A DNA stretch of 64,000 nucleotides, from NCBI GenBank assembly GCA_019426215.1, contig CM033395.1, positions 1,123,501 through 1,187,500 of the forward strand, read 5' to 3'. The notes beneath the pieces are model-generated. The model saw nothing but the letters and a program-made list of their open reading frames with translations. It ran no database searches and had not been told where the DNA came from. The translations under genes were made by a program, and so were the position numbers. Of the stretch, positions 24,778 to 35,094 are shown one piece after another. This DNA comes from Buddleja alternifolia (Eukaryota > Streptophyta > Magnoliopsida > Lamiales > Scrophulariaceae). Numbering within the stretch: position 1 is the first letter of the stretch; each line of letters starts with the position of its first letter.

Positions 24778-27150
24778 TTAAGGATTTACATTGACTCCTG
24801 AGACTGGGCGCCTCCTAGTGGCGTTGCAACGCCTCGTATCTTCATCAAATCCAGTTTTTTTAGCTATGTCCTCAAGTTCTTTCACAATGAAAGTGTAAAA
24901 TAAATAATTAGTGAAATAGTTAACATTTATGTTTATTCTACTTAAAGTCAAAGATCGGAAACTATGAAAACGTCACACATCACACCTACAACGCAGTTTT
25001 TGGAACATTCACTTTCTCCTGCCCCTGAATAAGTTAGCAGACATATTAGTAATTACAGCGATGCGCGCAGCATCTCAGGTAACGATATTATCATGTTCTC
25101 ATTCAACGATTCTCAACTCTACTTTGATAGATTTCTCTATGATTTTATAAGAAAATTTTGTACCAATAGCTGAAATTGTGTATCATCCTGTATTTCGTTT
25201 CATATATAAAGTCATATGTATAAAATTCAAGTCACTCGTATATTTAAGGAATAATTTTATACACATGTCGTGCATACGAGAATTAAAAAAGAAGATGATA
25301 CATCATACTTGCAGTGAACATATATATATAACAGTTGCGTAACCATTAGAGAATTTCAATTGCATTTCGATCATATGGGATGGACTATGAATGAGGTTAC
25401 CTTCAGTTGCGAATTCGTCATTTTAGGAAGTGCTTCTTTACACATAGACTCATGTTGTAATGCTTTCAACTGTGAAGACAAAGAGTGATTTGCTTGTAAG
25501 AAAACAAATGCAACAAAAATAATCATATTTCAAATCTCAATTTCAGCATTCTCAAAATGCTTACCCTCTCTTTGCCCATAGGAACCAAGGTTCCTGCACA
25601 AAAACTTAACAACTTACTTAAAATACTGAATTATTTTTAATTACTCAAAATCGGTTATGTATTTCAGGTGAAATGTTAAATTTATAGCCTAAATAAAGTA
25701 TATCTTTCATTTTTTGTTTTAATTATTACTCACATGCTTAAGTTATTGTTCCGACCAGCTACTATATCAACTACAAATTAACAAAGTAAAAATTGAAGCA
25801 ATATGTTGGACAGATTGAAATTTTAGAACAAAACCATGAGTACATCCTCAAGGATTTCTCAAGGATTCTGGATAAGCAGGTACTAAGTCATATCCTATCC
25901 GGTAATCTGAATTTTATTGGTCTAAAGTATAAAAATTGCGTGGAATTTCCATAAACATTAAAAAGTATTCTGGTTTGAACTGGTGAATAATCTTGTTTCA
26001 TTTCATCATTAATCTCAAGATAATATTTTTTACAGATTGAAAAAAATGTCCTATTTTTATTAGAGCAACAGGGACAACTAGTGAGCGGGTTATCTAAACA
26101 CGACCCCCAACAACAACTAAAATGAAACAATACACACAAAACACACAGAATTCCATTCTCAACTCAGAATAAATTAATTTATCAAAACAAATTTTCACAC
26201 AGAAAGGTATGAAAATATATCACAATCAGAGAATCAGATGGGTCTCAGATGCTATGTTGGAACGGAACTATCTTATTTACAGCTCTATTGGCTTGACTCA
26301 CTCCCTAAGGACTTTCTAACGAAATTCTATCCCACACAAAATTAAACAGATACATACACTGGTGAGCCGAAAAGACATAGTAGAACGCGACAGAAATAAC
26401 ATTTTTCTCATATGATTGTAATACCTCGTGCTCGATTTTTGTCCCGATCACTACCATTAACGAGTACATGGAGGAGCAAATGTTAGCACAGATAGGAACA
26501 ACAAAACAACAGGCGGTAAAAAAACAAAAATTCCATATAGTCATACACACAACCAACCACACAATGTCAGTTCCAAATAATAAAAAAATGCACCCAAAAC
26601 AAAACTCACATAGAGAACCAAACTAAAAACACCACTCACATAGACAAAAGCATTCACCAATACACACCAGAGGCCAACATCACCTAGCCAACGTACACGG
26701 GCATTTCAAAATGAAGGGGAAAAAATTACACGATACCAGGAAATCAAGCAGCAAATCAAATCATATATCCACAGCAGGAGTTTTCAGATTACATTAGTTC
26801 AGTTATGCCACAGAAACCCAAAAAAATTAAGCAGACATAAACCGGCAACCGACACATGAAATTCACAGCCTAAGCAAAACCCAAACAAAGATGAACCACA
26901 TAATTTCGCAGCAAGAAAACCCAAAACACGAAACTAAATGAATCGAATACACAACAGAATTTCAAAACAGAGATGAAGGATAGTGAAAAAGAATCAAACC
27001 TTTGGAGCCCTGAAATTTCTCTGTATACGAATCCCCTGATGGCCAACAATAATCCAAACAAAGCAAAACACCAAGACAACCATGACCAAGGGCAGCTGAA
27101 TTCTGCTCTAATTTAAGCCAACCGTATTGCCGACTATCTGAGGACGACAT
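24778..27150 (-). CDS. Unrecognised spliced gene, exon set incomplete
   Basis: Exon-like blocks on the minus strand have good splice signals. 27150-27000 is a possible first exon starting MSSSDSRQYGWLKLEQN, donor AAAG|GT. 25593-25565 encodes TLVPMGKER, acceptor TGCAG. 25469-25401 encodes LKALQHESMCKEALPKM and more, is open in phase 0 only, with acceptor TTCACAG and donor AAG|GTAACC. 25024-24986 encodes GQEKVNVPKTAL. About 24889-24778 reads ELEDIAKKTGFDEDTRR... RRRPVSGVNVNP-stop. Phases fit between the second and third blocks, but I could not join the first exon or the last block without a conflict. If 25024-24986 is used as written, it ends in its own stop. The composition (charged, helical) looks like a small coiled-coil protein. 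I recognise no family. Confidence 0.38.
25786..26127 (+). CDS. Opposing-strand exon pair of unknown origin
   Basis: Two plus-strand blocks join cleanly. The first, ending at 25880, reads ...LEQNHEYILKDFSRILDKQ with donor CAG|GTACTA. The second begins at 26036 after the acceptor TTTTTTACAG and reads IEKNVLFLLEQQGQLVSG... QQQLK-stop at about 26127. The joined peptide is helical and Gln-rich, as in a coiled-coil tail. No upstream plus-strand exon was found, and the blocks lie inside a putative intron of the minus-strand gene. It could be the remnant of a captured or inserted gene fragment, or a coincidence. Confidence 0.33.
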
Positions 27151-27465
27151 GCGTCAACTCCGGCCGTCGGAACCACCCACCAACGACACACGTGTAACGA
27201 AAGAGCACGGGTGGCTTGAAGGAGACATGCAGGGGTAGAACGGAAATTCACCAAAGAAAACCGACACCCGTAGCCGACGGCAGTCATCTCAAAACGGGAA
27301 CGAAACCGGAAACGCAGGTGGAAAAAATAAAAGAATCAACAGACGGTGTCATTTTGGCATCACAACGCCATTTTGCTGCGGGAGCAATTAAAAAAAAAAA
27401 CTAAAACTAATTACGACGAAGTAAAACTGATGGGCTTCCATACCTATTAGGTATGGTAATATATA

Positions 27466-27515
27466 CTAGGGAACTGAAAACACCGCATTACGCGTGGTGC
27501 GGCTGCCCAGACTCT
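27466..27515 (-). mobile_element. Second probable Helitron 3' terminus
   Basis: Same plan and strand as the one at 13.94 kb. AGTCTGGGCA is followed by a GC-rich imperfect hairpin (about 27502-27481, CACCACGC against GCGGTG), then a spacer, then CTAG at 27469-27466 with T as the next base. The hairpin sequence differs from the first copy while the 5' flank AGTCTGGGCA is kept. Confidence 0.48.
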
Positions 27516-28340
27516 AATTCAAACATATTTTAACAAAATAAAATACAGACTCAGATATAATGCAGCGCGTTATGGTTTATGGGCCATTTTTTATTGGATC
27601 CACAAAAAAGGCATGAATTGGGGCTTGTGTCCACAAGATTTTACATAATTTCAAACAATATTAATGAACACTATTGTACTTCTTCACAAAAGAGTGGTCC
27701 GAATTAAAAAACACGAATGCAAACCTAAAAAACATATCCCATATACGAAATTACATGAAATAGTATTTTTATTAATTTTTAACATCATAATAATATAATA
27801 ATTACGCGATATTATGTTTGATGAAAAAAGGACATAAGAGAATTAAATAATGATAAAAATAGTATATAGCGGTAAATAAATCTAGAGGAAAACATGGTGG
27901 TGTGACAAATACGGTAATTTCATATTTTCGTGCCAACCCATGTATCATGGACCAGTAAATAAAAATTAAACTTTAAGAAAAATTTTTGGTCCCAGAAATA
28001 TGTACATAAGTCGAATGTGAGTAAAAGTTTCTCTACCAAACAATTTCTTTATTATAATATAACACGTTAGTATCAAGGCAACAATTTATTATTTATATAT
28101 GTTCCAAAAAAAAAAAAAAAGGTATGCATTGATTACATAAGAAAAGATAGATGAATGACCCTCATTTAATATGTAGTGGGCGGCAGAGCAGTAGTGAATT
28201 AGCATGGCAAAATGCATGGATTTAGATGCATCACGCAAATATACTTTTTTGTTCTACTAAGGCACCATGTTTGCCTGACAAAGATTGCTTCCTGAAACAG
28301 TAAATATTACAATTACCGATGGCGGCTTGGAATTAGTATG
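27516..28340. other. Intergenic AT-rich stretch
   Basis: No frame or repeat end supported. A poly(A) run lies at about 28107-28121. Confidence 0.45.
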
Positions 28341-28349
28341 TATGAGTTG

Positions 28350-28680
28350 CCTTTTTTAATTTTTTTGTTTTTTTTGTTTGATTATGGGGAGGGGATACCC
28401 AAAGCGACTAGCCCGACAAACTCGGGGCAATAGTCGTAACACGGGGCATAGAAACGCCCAATTTATCGATCTCTAAGAGAATATGCAAGTCTTCTGGGAA
28501 ATCATTTGTGGCAATGGTAGTATAGTTTTCGCGATAGAGACCCATTTTGGCTAAATAATCCGTCGGGCGATTAGCTTCACGCCAGCTCCAGTTTATGCCC
28601 GCCTGCCAAGGGCGACTAAGCAGCTCCCGAATGTTGTTGATGGGTTGAAGAATCACACTCCGCAGCCAATTCAATTTATG
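28350..28680 (-). mobile_element. Short LINE 3' fragment, RNase H C-terminus
   Basis: The minus-strand frame at 28674-28408 contains NIRELLSRPWQAGINWSWREANRP and DYLAKMGL, the usual last part of plant non-LTR RNase H domains (…REANRPADYLAK). It ends in a T-rich run at 28354-28378 on the plus strand, the position expected for a poly(A) tail. It lacks the catalytic part, so it is a severely 5'-truncated copy. It is not the same subfamily as the 4.2-kb fragment judging by the residues. No target duplication was seen. Confidence 0.62.
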
Positions 28681-28836
28681 TTACAAGACATGTAATGAGT
28701 GACGTGCAAAAAAAATTGAGTGTTTGATTATACTGAGAAAAATGCGAACCAAATGATCTAGGCCACAAAATTATATCACTCATTCTGTTTCAATTTGATT
28801 AAATTGATTATAAGTAATATTTATATACATTATAAT

Positions 28837-29540
28837 TGTTGGATAAAATGGTACAAATTGTGGTTGAGTACGAAATTCGAACGCCGTTAGTATCCGGGAT
28901 ACTTAAGATTATTGGATAATCTTAATCTACGTTCCGAGTAGATGAGTTTAGCATTTCGAATTTCTCTAATCGGAACGAATGAGAAATTAAGTGCTAAATT
29001 GAAGGGTTTGAATTGTGTATCCCATATTTTGATATAATTTTATTTAATATGTCATGCATATATCATGAATGACACAACACATTTTAATGGAAAATATGTC
29101 ATGAATACATCATGAATGACATATGAGCACTTCAAGGTGGTGGAGCATCTTGGATGGCTAAGATTTGATATTAGAAATGGATGGTGTGGATTGATTCTTA
29201 TGAAAATGGATTTTGCCTATAAATAGCAACCATTCCAACCATTTTGAACACACCAACTCAAAACACAACATATTTCTCTCTAAGTGTTCTTGAGTTTTAT
29301 AAAATCATCTTCATCTTTTTCTTGATATTTCAACAGTAAATTAAGTTCGTAGTTTTCTGAAATTGAAGTGGTTTAATCTTCAAAAAAAGAATATCGTTGT
29401 ATCTTGGGACACTTGTTGCAAAAACTCGTACCACCGAGGCGGGGCAATTTAGTGTTAAGGATAGAGAGTTCTCTCTCGCCTCGATATAATCTTTCTTTGT
29501 TATTATCAATTTGATACGTTTGTGAAGTTTTGAAACAACA
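28837..29540 (+). repeat. 5' LTR of the Copia element
   Basis: Contains a TATA box 'ctataaata' at about 29218. AATTTAGTGTTAAG at 29446-29459 is the exact reverse complement of 29543-29556 just inside the element. Confidence 0.95.
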
Positions 29541-29591
29541 AACTTAACACTAAATTTTCTTGTTGTTGTTCAAAAGTTATCACTTGTTCAA

Positions 29592-31946
29592 ATGGAAAAT
29601 ATGGGAAATGTTGATGGTGCTACTCTTGATTTCGGTCTTGGACCAGGTGCTATTCATGGTCTCGGTATTATCAATGGCTCTGGTGGAGGTTCTGGTTTTA
29701 GTTACGGTTCAGGGCTGGGTCCTGGTTCCAGTTTTGGCATTGGCTCTGGTGGGGGTGCCGGGCTAGGTTCTGGTTCAGGGTTGGGCCCTGGTTCCGGTTC
29801 TGGCTCTGCTCCGGTCCCTCCATTTGTTTCAATGGCTAATCCTGTTATACCGGTTCAGGCTGAAAAACCGGAGAAGTTCAGCGGGGCTGACTTCAAGAGG
29901 TGGCAACAAAAGATGTTGTTTTACCTCACGACTTTGAACCAAGCAAGGTACTTAAGGAGAAATGCTCCTTATGTCCCGGTTGAGTCAACTGATAGTGATC
30001 TGAGGAAGGCATATGATTCCTGGATACATGGTGATTTCCTTTGCAGAAATTACCTACTCAATGGATTGAATGATTCGCTTTACAGCGTATATTCTGAAGT
30101 AAAAACTGCCAAAGACCTCTGGGAGGCACTGGACAAGAAGTATAGAACTGAGGACGCTGGACTAAAGAAGTTCGTGGTCGCGAAGTTCTTAGACTTCAAA
30201 ATGGTAGACTCTAAGTCTGTGACAAGCCAAGTTCAAGAGTTTCAAATTATATTACATGAAATTCATGCTGAGAACATGGCTCTGAGTGAGTCCTTCCAAG
30301 TAGCTTCTATCATTGAGAAGTTACCGCCTTCTTGGAAGGATTTCAAGAATTACTTGAAGCACAAACGAAAGGAGATGAGTCTAGAAGACTTGGTTGTCCG
30401 ACTCAGAATTGAGGAAGACAATCGGGGATCAGACAAGAAGCTCCTTGTGCAGGCAATGGCAAACATTGCAGAAGTTCCGGAGAGTTCTGACCGGAAGAGA
30501 AAATTCCAAGGAAATTCCCAGAAAAAGAAGGCTGCCGGGAAAGGAAAGTCAAGGGCGGGAGACCGCTGTCACAACTGTGACAAACCTGGTCATTGGGCCA
30601 GAGATTGTAGAGAGCCCAAGAAAAACAAGTTTCATGGGCAAGGTTCTGGCCATAACCAGAACAAAGGCAAGAACCGGGTGCAAAATGAAGTGCACCTAGC
30701 TGTTGATGATGTCCAGGGTATCAACAAGATGATCGATGACCTGTCGGACAAACAGGTGCCGATCGATCTAACAGATCTTGATCTCACTGCCGTCGTGTTC
30801 GAAGCCAACTTGGTGGACAACCCGAGGGAGTGGTTTGTTGACACTGGAGCTACTCGCCATATCTGTTCAGATAGGGCTGCCTTCTCGTCCTATACCCCAA
30901 CTGAAGGACGAAGACTGTTTATGGGCAACTCAGCCACATCTCCAGTGGTTGGAATGGGGAAAGTTGTGCTGAAGATGACTTCAGGCAAAGAACTGACATT
31001 GACTGAAGTTCTGCATGTTCCGGAGATTCGCAAGAATTTGGTATCCGGTTCAGCTTTGGTCAAGAATGGGTTCAAGATAGTCTTCGAGGCTGATAGATTT
31101 TCTTTAACAAAGAGAGGATTTTATGTTGGAAAAGGTTACCTTGAGCAGGGCCTTTTCAAGATGAATGTAATGAATGTAATCCGCTCTGTTGTAATTGAAA
31201 ATGAAAGCAATAAAAGTATTGAGAATTCTGTTTATTTGCTTGAGTATTCTAATTTGTGGCATGTCAGACTAGGACATGTAAATTATAATACTATTCGAAG
31301 ATTGGTCAACTTGAACTTATTACCAACTTTTAAAGTTGAAAATGAACATAAATGTGGAATTTGTGTTGAGGCAAAACTAGTCAAACAACCGTTTCCTTCA
31401 GTGGAAAGAAACACCGCACCACTAGAACTTATTCACAGTGACATCTGTGATTTGAAGTTTGTGCAAACTAGAGGTGGGAAAAAGTATTTCATTACATTCA
31501 TAGATGATTGCACAAAGTATTGTTATGTGTATTTACTAAGAAGTAAAGATGAAGCTCTAGGAGCGTTTACACATTACAAAACGGAAGTTGAAAATCAACT
31601 TGGAAAAAGGATAAAGGCTATCCGTAGTGATAGAGGTGGCGAATACAGAGCACCGTTTGATGAATTTTGTGCAAATTCAGGCATTATACATCAAACAACG
31701 GCCCCATATTCACCACAATCAAACGGAATAGCGGAGCGCAAGAATCGTACTCTTAAGGAGATGATGAATGCGTTGCTGATTAATTCAGGTTTACCTGAGA
31801 ATTTGTGGGGGAGGCGATCCTCTCCGCCAATTATATCCTTAACAAGATTCCCCACAAAAGTAGGAGTGAGACTCCGTACGAACTTTGGAAAGGTCAAAAG
31901 CCTTCTTACAAGTACCTCAAAGTGTGGGGGTGTTTGGCTAAGGTAG
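29592..31946 (+). CDS. Copia gag-protease-integrase reading frame (frame breaks near its end)
   Basis: 784 codons from the ATG at 29592, the first ATG after the leader. Residues 1-77 are an unusual Gly/Ser-rich repeat (GSG, GPG units). A UBN2-type gag domain lies at about 95-250, and a CCHC zinc knuckle [14 protein letters not shown] at about 326-339. The aspartic protease motif [12 protein letters not shown] is near 414. The GAG-pre-integrase HHCC zinc region starts LWHVRLGH near 554, and the integrase core keeps its acidic residues near 617 (HSD), 678 (RSDRGGEY) and 712 (AERKNR). At about 31806 a five-G run appears one base short, and homology continues in the +1 frame from 31805. The true frame is lost after that point. 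Confidence 0.93.
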   Translation: MENMGNVDGATLDFGLGPGAIHGLGIINGSGGGSGFSYGSGLGPGSSFGIGSGGGAGLGSGSGLGPGSGSGSAPVPPFVSMANPVIPVQAEKPEKFSGADFKRWQQKMLFYLTTLNQARYLRRNAPYVPVESTDSDLRKAYDSWIHGDFLCRNYLLNGLNDSLYSVYSEVKTAKDLWEALDKKYRTEDAGLKKFVVAKFLDFKMVDSKSVTSQVQEFQIILHEIHAENMALSESFQVASIIEKLPPSWKDFKNYLKHKRKEMSLEDLVVRLRIEEDNRGSDKKLLVQAMANIAEVPESSDRKRKFQGNSQKKKAAGKGKSRAGDRCHNCDKPGHWARDCREPKKNKFHGQGSGHNQNKGKNRVQNEVHLAVDDVQGINKMIDDLSDKQVPIDLTDLDLTAVVFEANLVDNPREWFVDTGATRHICSDRAAFSSYTPTEGRRLFMGNSATSPVVGMGKVVLKMTSGKELTLTEVLHVPEIRKNLVSGSALVKNGFKIVFEADRFSLTKRGFYVGKGYLEQGLFKMNVMNVIRSVVIENESNKSIENSVYLLEYSNLWHVRLGHVNYNTIRRLVNLNLLPTFKVENEHKCGICVEAKLVKQPFPSVERNTAPLELIHSDICDLKFVQTRGGKKYFITFIDDCTKYCYVYLLRSKDEALGAFTHYKTEVENQLGKRIKAIRSDRGGEYRAPFDEFCANSGIIHQTTAPYSPQSNGIAERKNRTLKEMMNALLINSGLPENLWGRRSSPPIISLTRFPTKVGVRLRTNFGKVKSLLTSTSKCGGVWLR

Positions 31947-32272
31947 AAATACCCAAACCCAAACAAGTTAAGATAGGGCCTAAAACTATTGATTGCATAT
32001 TCATAGGTTATGCACTTAATAGTAGCGCCTATCGATTTTTGGTACATAAATCAGAAATATCTGAGATTCATGAAGGTACTATCATGGAATCTAGAAATGC
32101 TTCATTTTTCGAGGATATCTTTCCAAGTAAGGAAAGAAATGAACAAGTTCCTCTCAAAAGAACATTTGATGAGTCTACGAGTAGTTCTAATCCCGGGATG
32201 AAGAACCACGTCGTAGCAAAAGGGCAAGAGTTCCAAAATCATTTGGTCCCGATTATGTATCTTATACATTAG
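31805..32272 (+). pseudogene. Copia pol, integrase C-terminal part in a shifted frame
   Basis: The frame resumes after the break near 31806 with [15 protein letters not shown] and continues to [20 protein letters not shown], the conserved C-terminal integrase region. Near 32196, at the C/G run 'tcccggga', homology moves to another frame ([17 protein letters not shown]...), again as expected from loss of one base. The remainder of this frame to the stop at 32272 is out of phase. Confidence 0.85.
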
Positions 32273-33628
32273 AAGGGGAGCCAAGGACGATTAAGGAAGC
32301 TATGTCCAGTCCAGATGCTCAACTCTGGAAAGAGGCTATCAATAGTGAAATCGAGTCTATTTTGCACAACCATACCTGGGAGTTGGTTGATCTTCCAAAG
32401 GAAGTAAGCCTTTAGGCTGTAAATGGATTCTGAAAAGAAAGTATAAGGCTGATGGAACTATTGATAAGTATAAGGCCCGTTTGGTAGTCAAAGGATACCG
32501 ACAAACAGAAGGTCTTGATTTCTTCGATACTTATTCTCCAGTAACGAGAATAACATCCATAAGATTATTCATCGCTATTGCTGCGCTGCATAACCTTGAG
32601 ATACATCAAATGGATGTTAAGACTGCGTTTCTGAACGGAGAATTAGAAGAAGAAATATACATGGAACAACCCGAGGGGTATGTTGCTCCTGGAAAGGAGA
32701 AGAAAGTGTGTAAACTTGTAAAGTCGCTATACGGACTTAAACAAGCGCCAAAGCAGTGGCATGAAAAATTTGATAGCACAATGTTATCAAATGGTTTCAA
32801 GATCAACGAGTGTGATAAGTGCGTGTATGTTAGACAAACACATAACGCATACGTCATAGTGTGTCTATATGTAGATGACATGTTGATAATGGGTAGTAAT
32901 CATGAAATTATCATGAATACTAAAGGAATGTTAAAGAAGAACTTTGACATGAAGGATATGGGACTTGCAGACGTCATCTTAGGGATTAAAATCCTGAGGA
33001 CTTCTGAAGGACTAGTCTTATCACAATCTCATTACGTTGAGACGGTTTTGGAAAAGTTCCTTCCGAGTGATAGTGCACCAGTTAAGACGCCAGTGGACTT
33101 GAGCGTTCATTTACGCAAGAACCATGGCGAACCCGTATCACAGTTAGAATATGCTAGGGTCATTGGGAGTCTGATGTATATCATGAACTGTACTCGCCCT
33201 GATCTAGCTTATTCTATGAGCAAGTTGAGTAGGTTCACAAGTAATCCAAGTGAAGAGCATTGGAATGCTTTAACTAGAGTTCTTAAGTATTTAAAGTATA
33301 CTAAAGAATATGGATTACACTACTCAAGATATCCAGCTGTAATAGAGGGATACAGCGATGCTAATTGGATATCAGACACGAACGACTCTAAGTCCACAAG
33401 TGGATATGTATTTACCGTTGGTGGAGGAGCAGTGTCGTGGAAATCTTCTAAGCAAACTTGCATAGCCCGTTCCACGATGGAATCAGAATTCATAGCTTTA
33501 GATAAAGCTGGTGAAGAAGCTGAGTGGCTAAGAAATTTCTTAGAAGATGTTCCCTGTTGGGAAAAACCTGTGCCTCCGATTTTGATTCATTGCGACTGTA
33601 TGTCGGCAATTGGGAGGGCTCAGAGTAG

Positions 33629-33664
<36 letters not shown>

Positions 33665-33818
33665 GCATAATACCATTAAGCAGTTGATCTCTAACGGGAT
33701 TATTTCCATTGATTATGTGAAATCAAAGGAGAATATTGCAGATCCTTTGACGAAAGGATTGCCTAGAGATCAAATATACTGCCTATCAAGAGGAATGGGA
33801 TTAAAGTCTACAATTTAA
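32196..33818 (+). CDS. Copia reverse transcriptase and RNase H
   Basis: RT homology starts in one frame at about 32196 ([14 protein letters not shown]...). It shifts at about 32405, where a GGG appears reduced to GG, and then runs open to the stop at 33818. Motifs seen are [44 protein letters not shown], the catalytic YVDDMLIMG near 32866-32892, and the RNase H set ([29 protein letters not shown]). The C-terminus is [14 protein letters not shown]... and the stop. The 445-codon open part is intact, which makes the upstream breaks few and small. Confidence 0.93.
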
Positions 33819-34384
33819 GAATAGACACAGCGGAAACCCAACCATGTTGACTGGAGATCCCAAGATCATGGTTCAATGGGAAAACTAAGTTGTGAACATT
33901 CATTGAGGCACTTAAGAGTTAATTAATAAACTCTAAACCCATTGCCTAGGATAAAGAAGTGCAACCTGCAAGTTGTAGCAAAAGGTTAAGCCGGGCTTTT
34001 AATGATTCCTATACTGTCTAAATGAAGTGGAGTATGGCAGGATACTCTTAATTAGGAAGTCACCTATGTAAGTGTGAGGTGTAGGCCGCCTCAACATTGA
34101 GTAAAATGTAAACACTTCTGAAACCAAGAGGGGGTGCCACGGCCAAAATGGACCCAACCGTGAGAACTGAAAAACTGCTGAAAGTTTATTATGTGAATAT
34201 TGTTGTCTAGATTTACACGAACGGCTGACCAATTCAAGACATCACGTTCATTGGAGAGCCTAGTAAATCCGATGATATTTCACTAGGAAAGGTTCAAAGC
34301 CAAAAGCTACCTCTTTTGATGTGATAAACTTTCAATCGAAATCTCAAGAGCATGCATTGCATTAATTTCATTCGTGTGGGGGAT

Positions 34385-35089
34385 TGTTGGATAAAATGGT
34401 ACAAATTGTGGTTGAGTACGAAATTCGAACGCCGTTAGTATCCGGGATACTTAAGATTATTGGATAATCTTAATCTACGTTCCGAGTAGATGAGTTTAGC
34501 ATTTCGAATTTCTCTAATCGGAACGAATGAGAAATTAAGTGCTAAATTGAAGGGTTTGAATTGTGTATCCCATATTTTGATATAATTTTATTTAATATGT
34601 CATGCATATATCATGAATGACACAACACATTTTAATGGAAAATATGTCATGAATACATCATGAATGACATATGAGCACTTCAAGGTGGTGGAGCATCTTG
34701 GATGGCTAAGATTTGATCTTAGAAATGGATGGTGTGGATTGATTCTTATGGAAATGGATTTTGCCTATAAATAGCAACCATTCCAACCATTTTGAAACAC
34801 ACCAACTCAAAACACAACATATTTCTCTCTAAGTGTTCTTGAGTTTTATAAAATCATCTTCATCTTTTTCTTGATATTTCAACAGTAAATTAAGTTCGTA
34901 GTTTTCTGAAATTGAAGTGGTTTAATCTTCAGAAAAAGAATATCGTTGTATCTTGGGACACTTGTTGCAAGAACTCGTACCACCAAGGCGGGGCAATTTA
35001 GTGTTAAGGATAGAGAGTTCTCTCTCGCCTCGATATAATCTTTCTTTGTTATTATCAATTTGATACGTTTGTGAAGTTTTGAAACAACA
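34385..35089 (+). repeat. 3' LTR of the Copia element
   Basis: Matches the 5' LTR apart from about six sites and ends CAACA before the ATAAT duplication. Confidence 0.95.
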
Positions 35090-35094
35090 ATAAT

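Larger units (their letters stand above)
28837..35089 (+). mobile_element. Full-length Ty1/Copia retrotransposon
   Basis: The LTRs at 28837-29540 (704 bp) and 34385-35089 (705 bp) begin TGTTGG and end CAACA. ATAAT flanks the element at 28832-28836 and 35090-35094. By eye the LTRs differ at about five substitutions and one indel. Domain order is gag, protease, integrase, reverse transcriptase, RNase H, which is Copia. The three frame breaks are described under the coding entries. No TGG-type primer-binding site follows the 5' LTR. A purine-rich 'gtgtggggga' precedes the 3' LTR as polypurine tract. The 3' untranslated segment is shared with the nested element at 18.9-24.1 kb, so both belong to one lineage. 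Confidence 0.96.

Noticed and set aside
24814..24834. GGCGTTGCAACGCC palindrome as an operator
   Set aside because: Falls within the putative last exon of the minus-strand gene; a 14-bp palindrome alone is weak evidence.
30394..31075. Several 60-100 codon frames inside the Copia element
   Set aside because: Shadows of the gag-pol frame.
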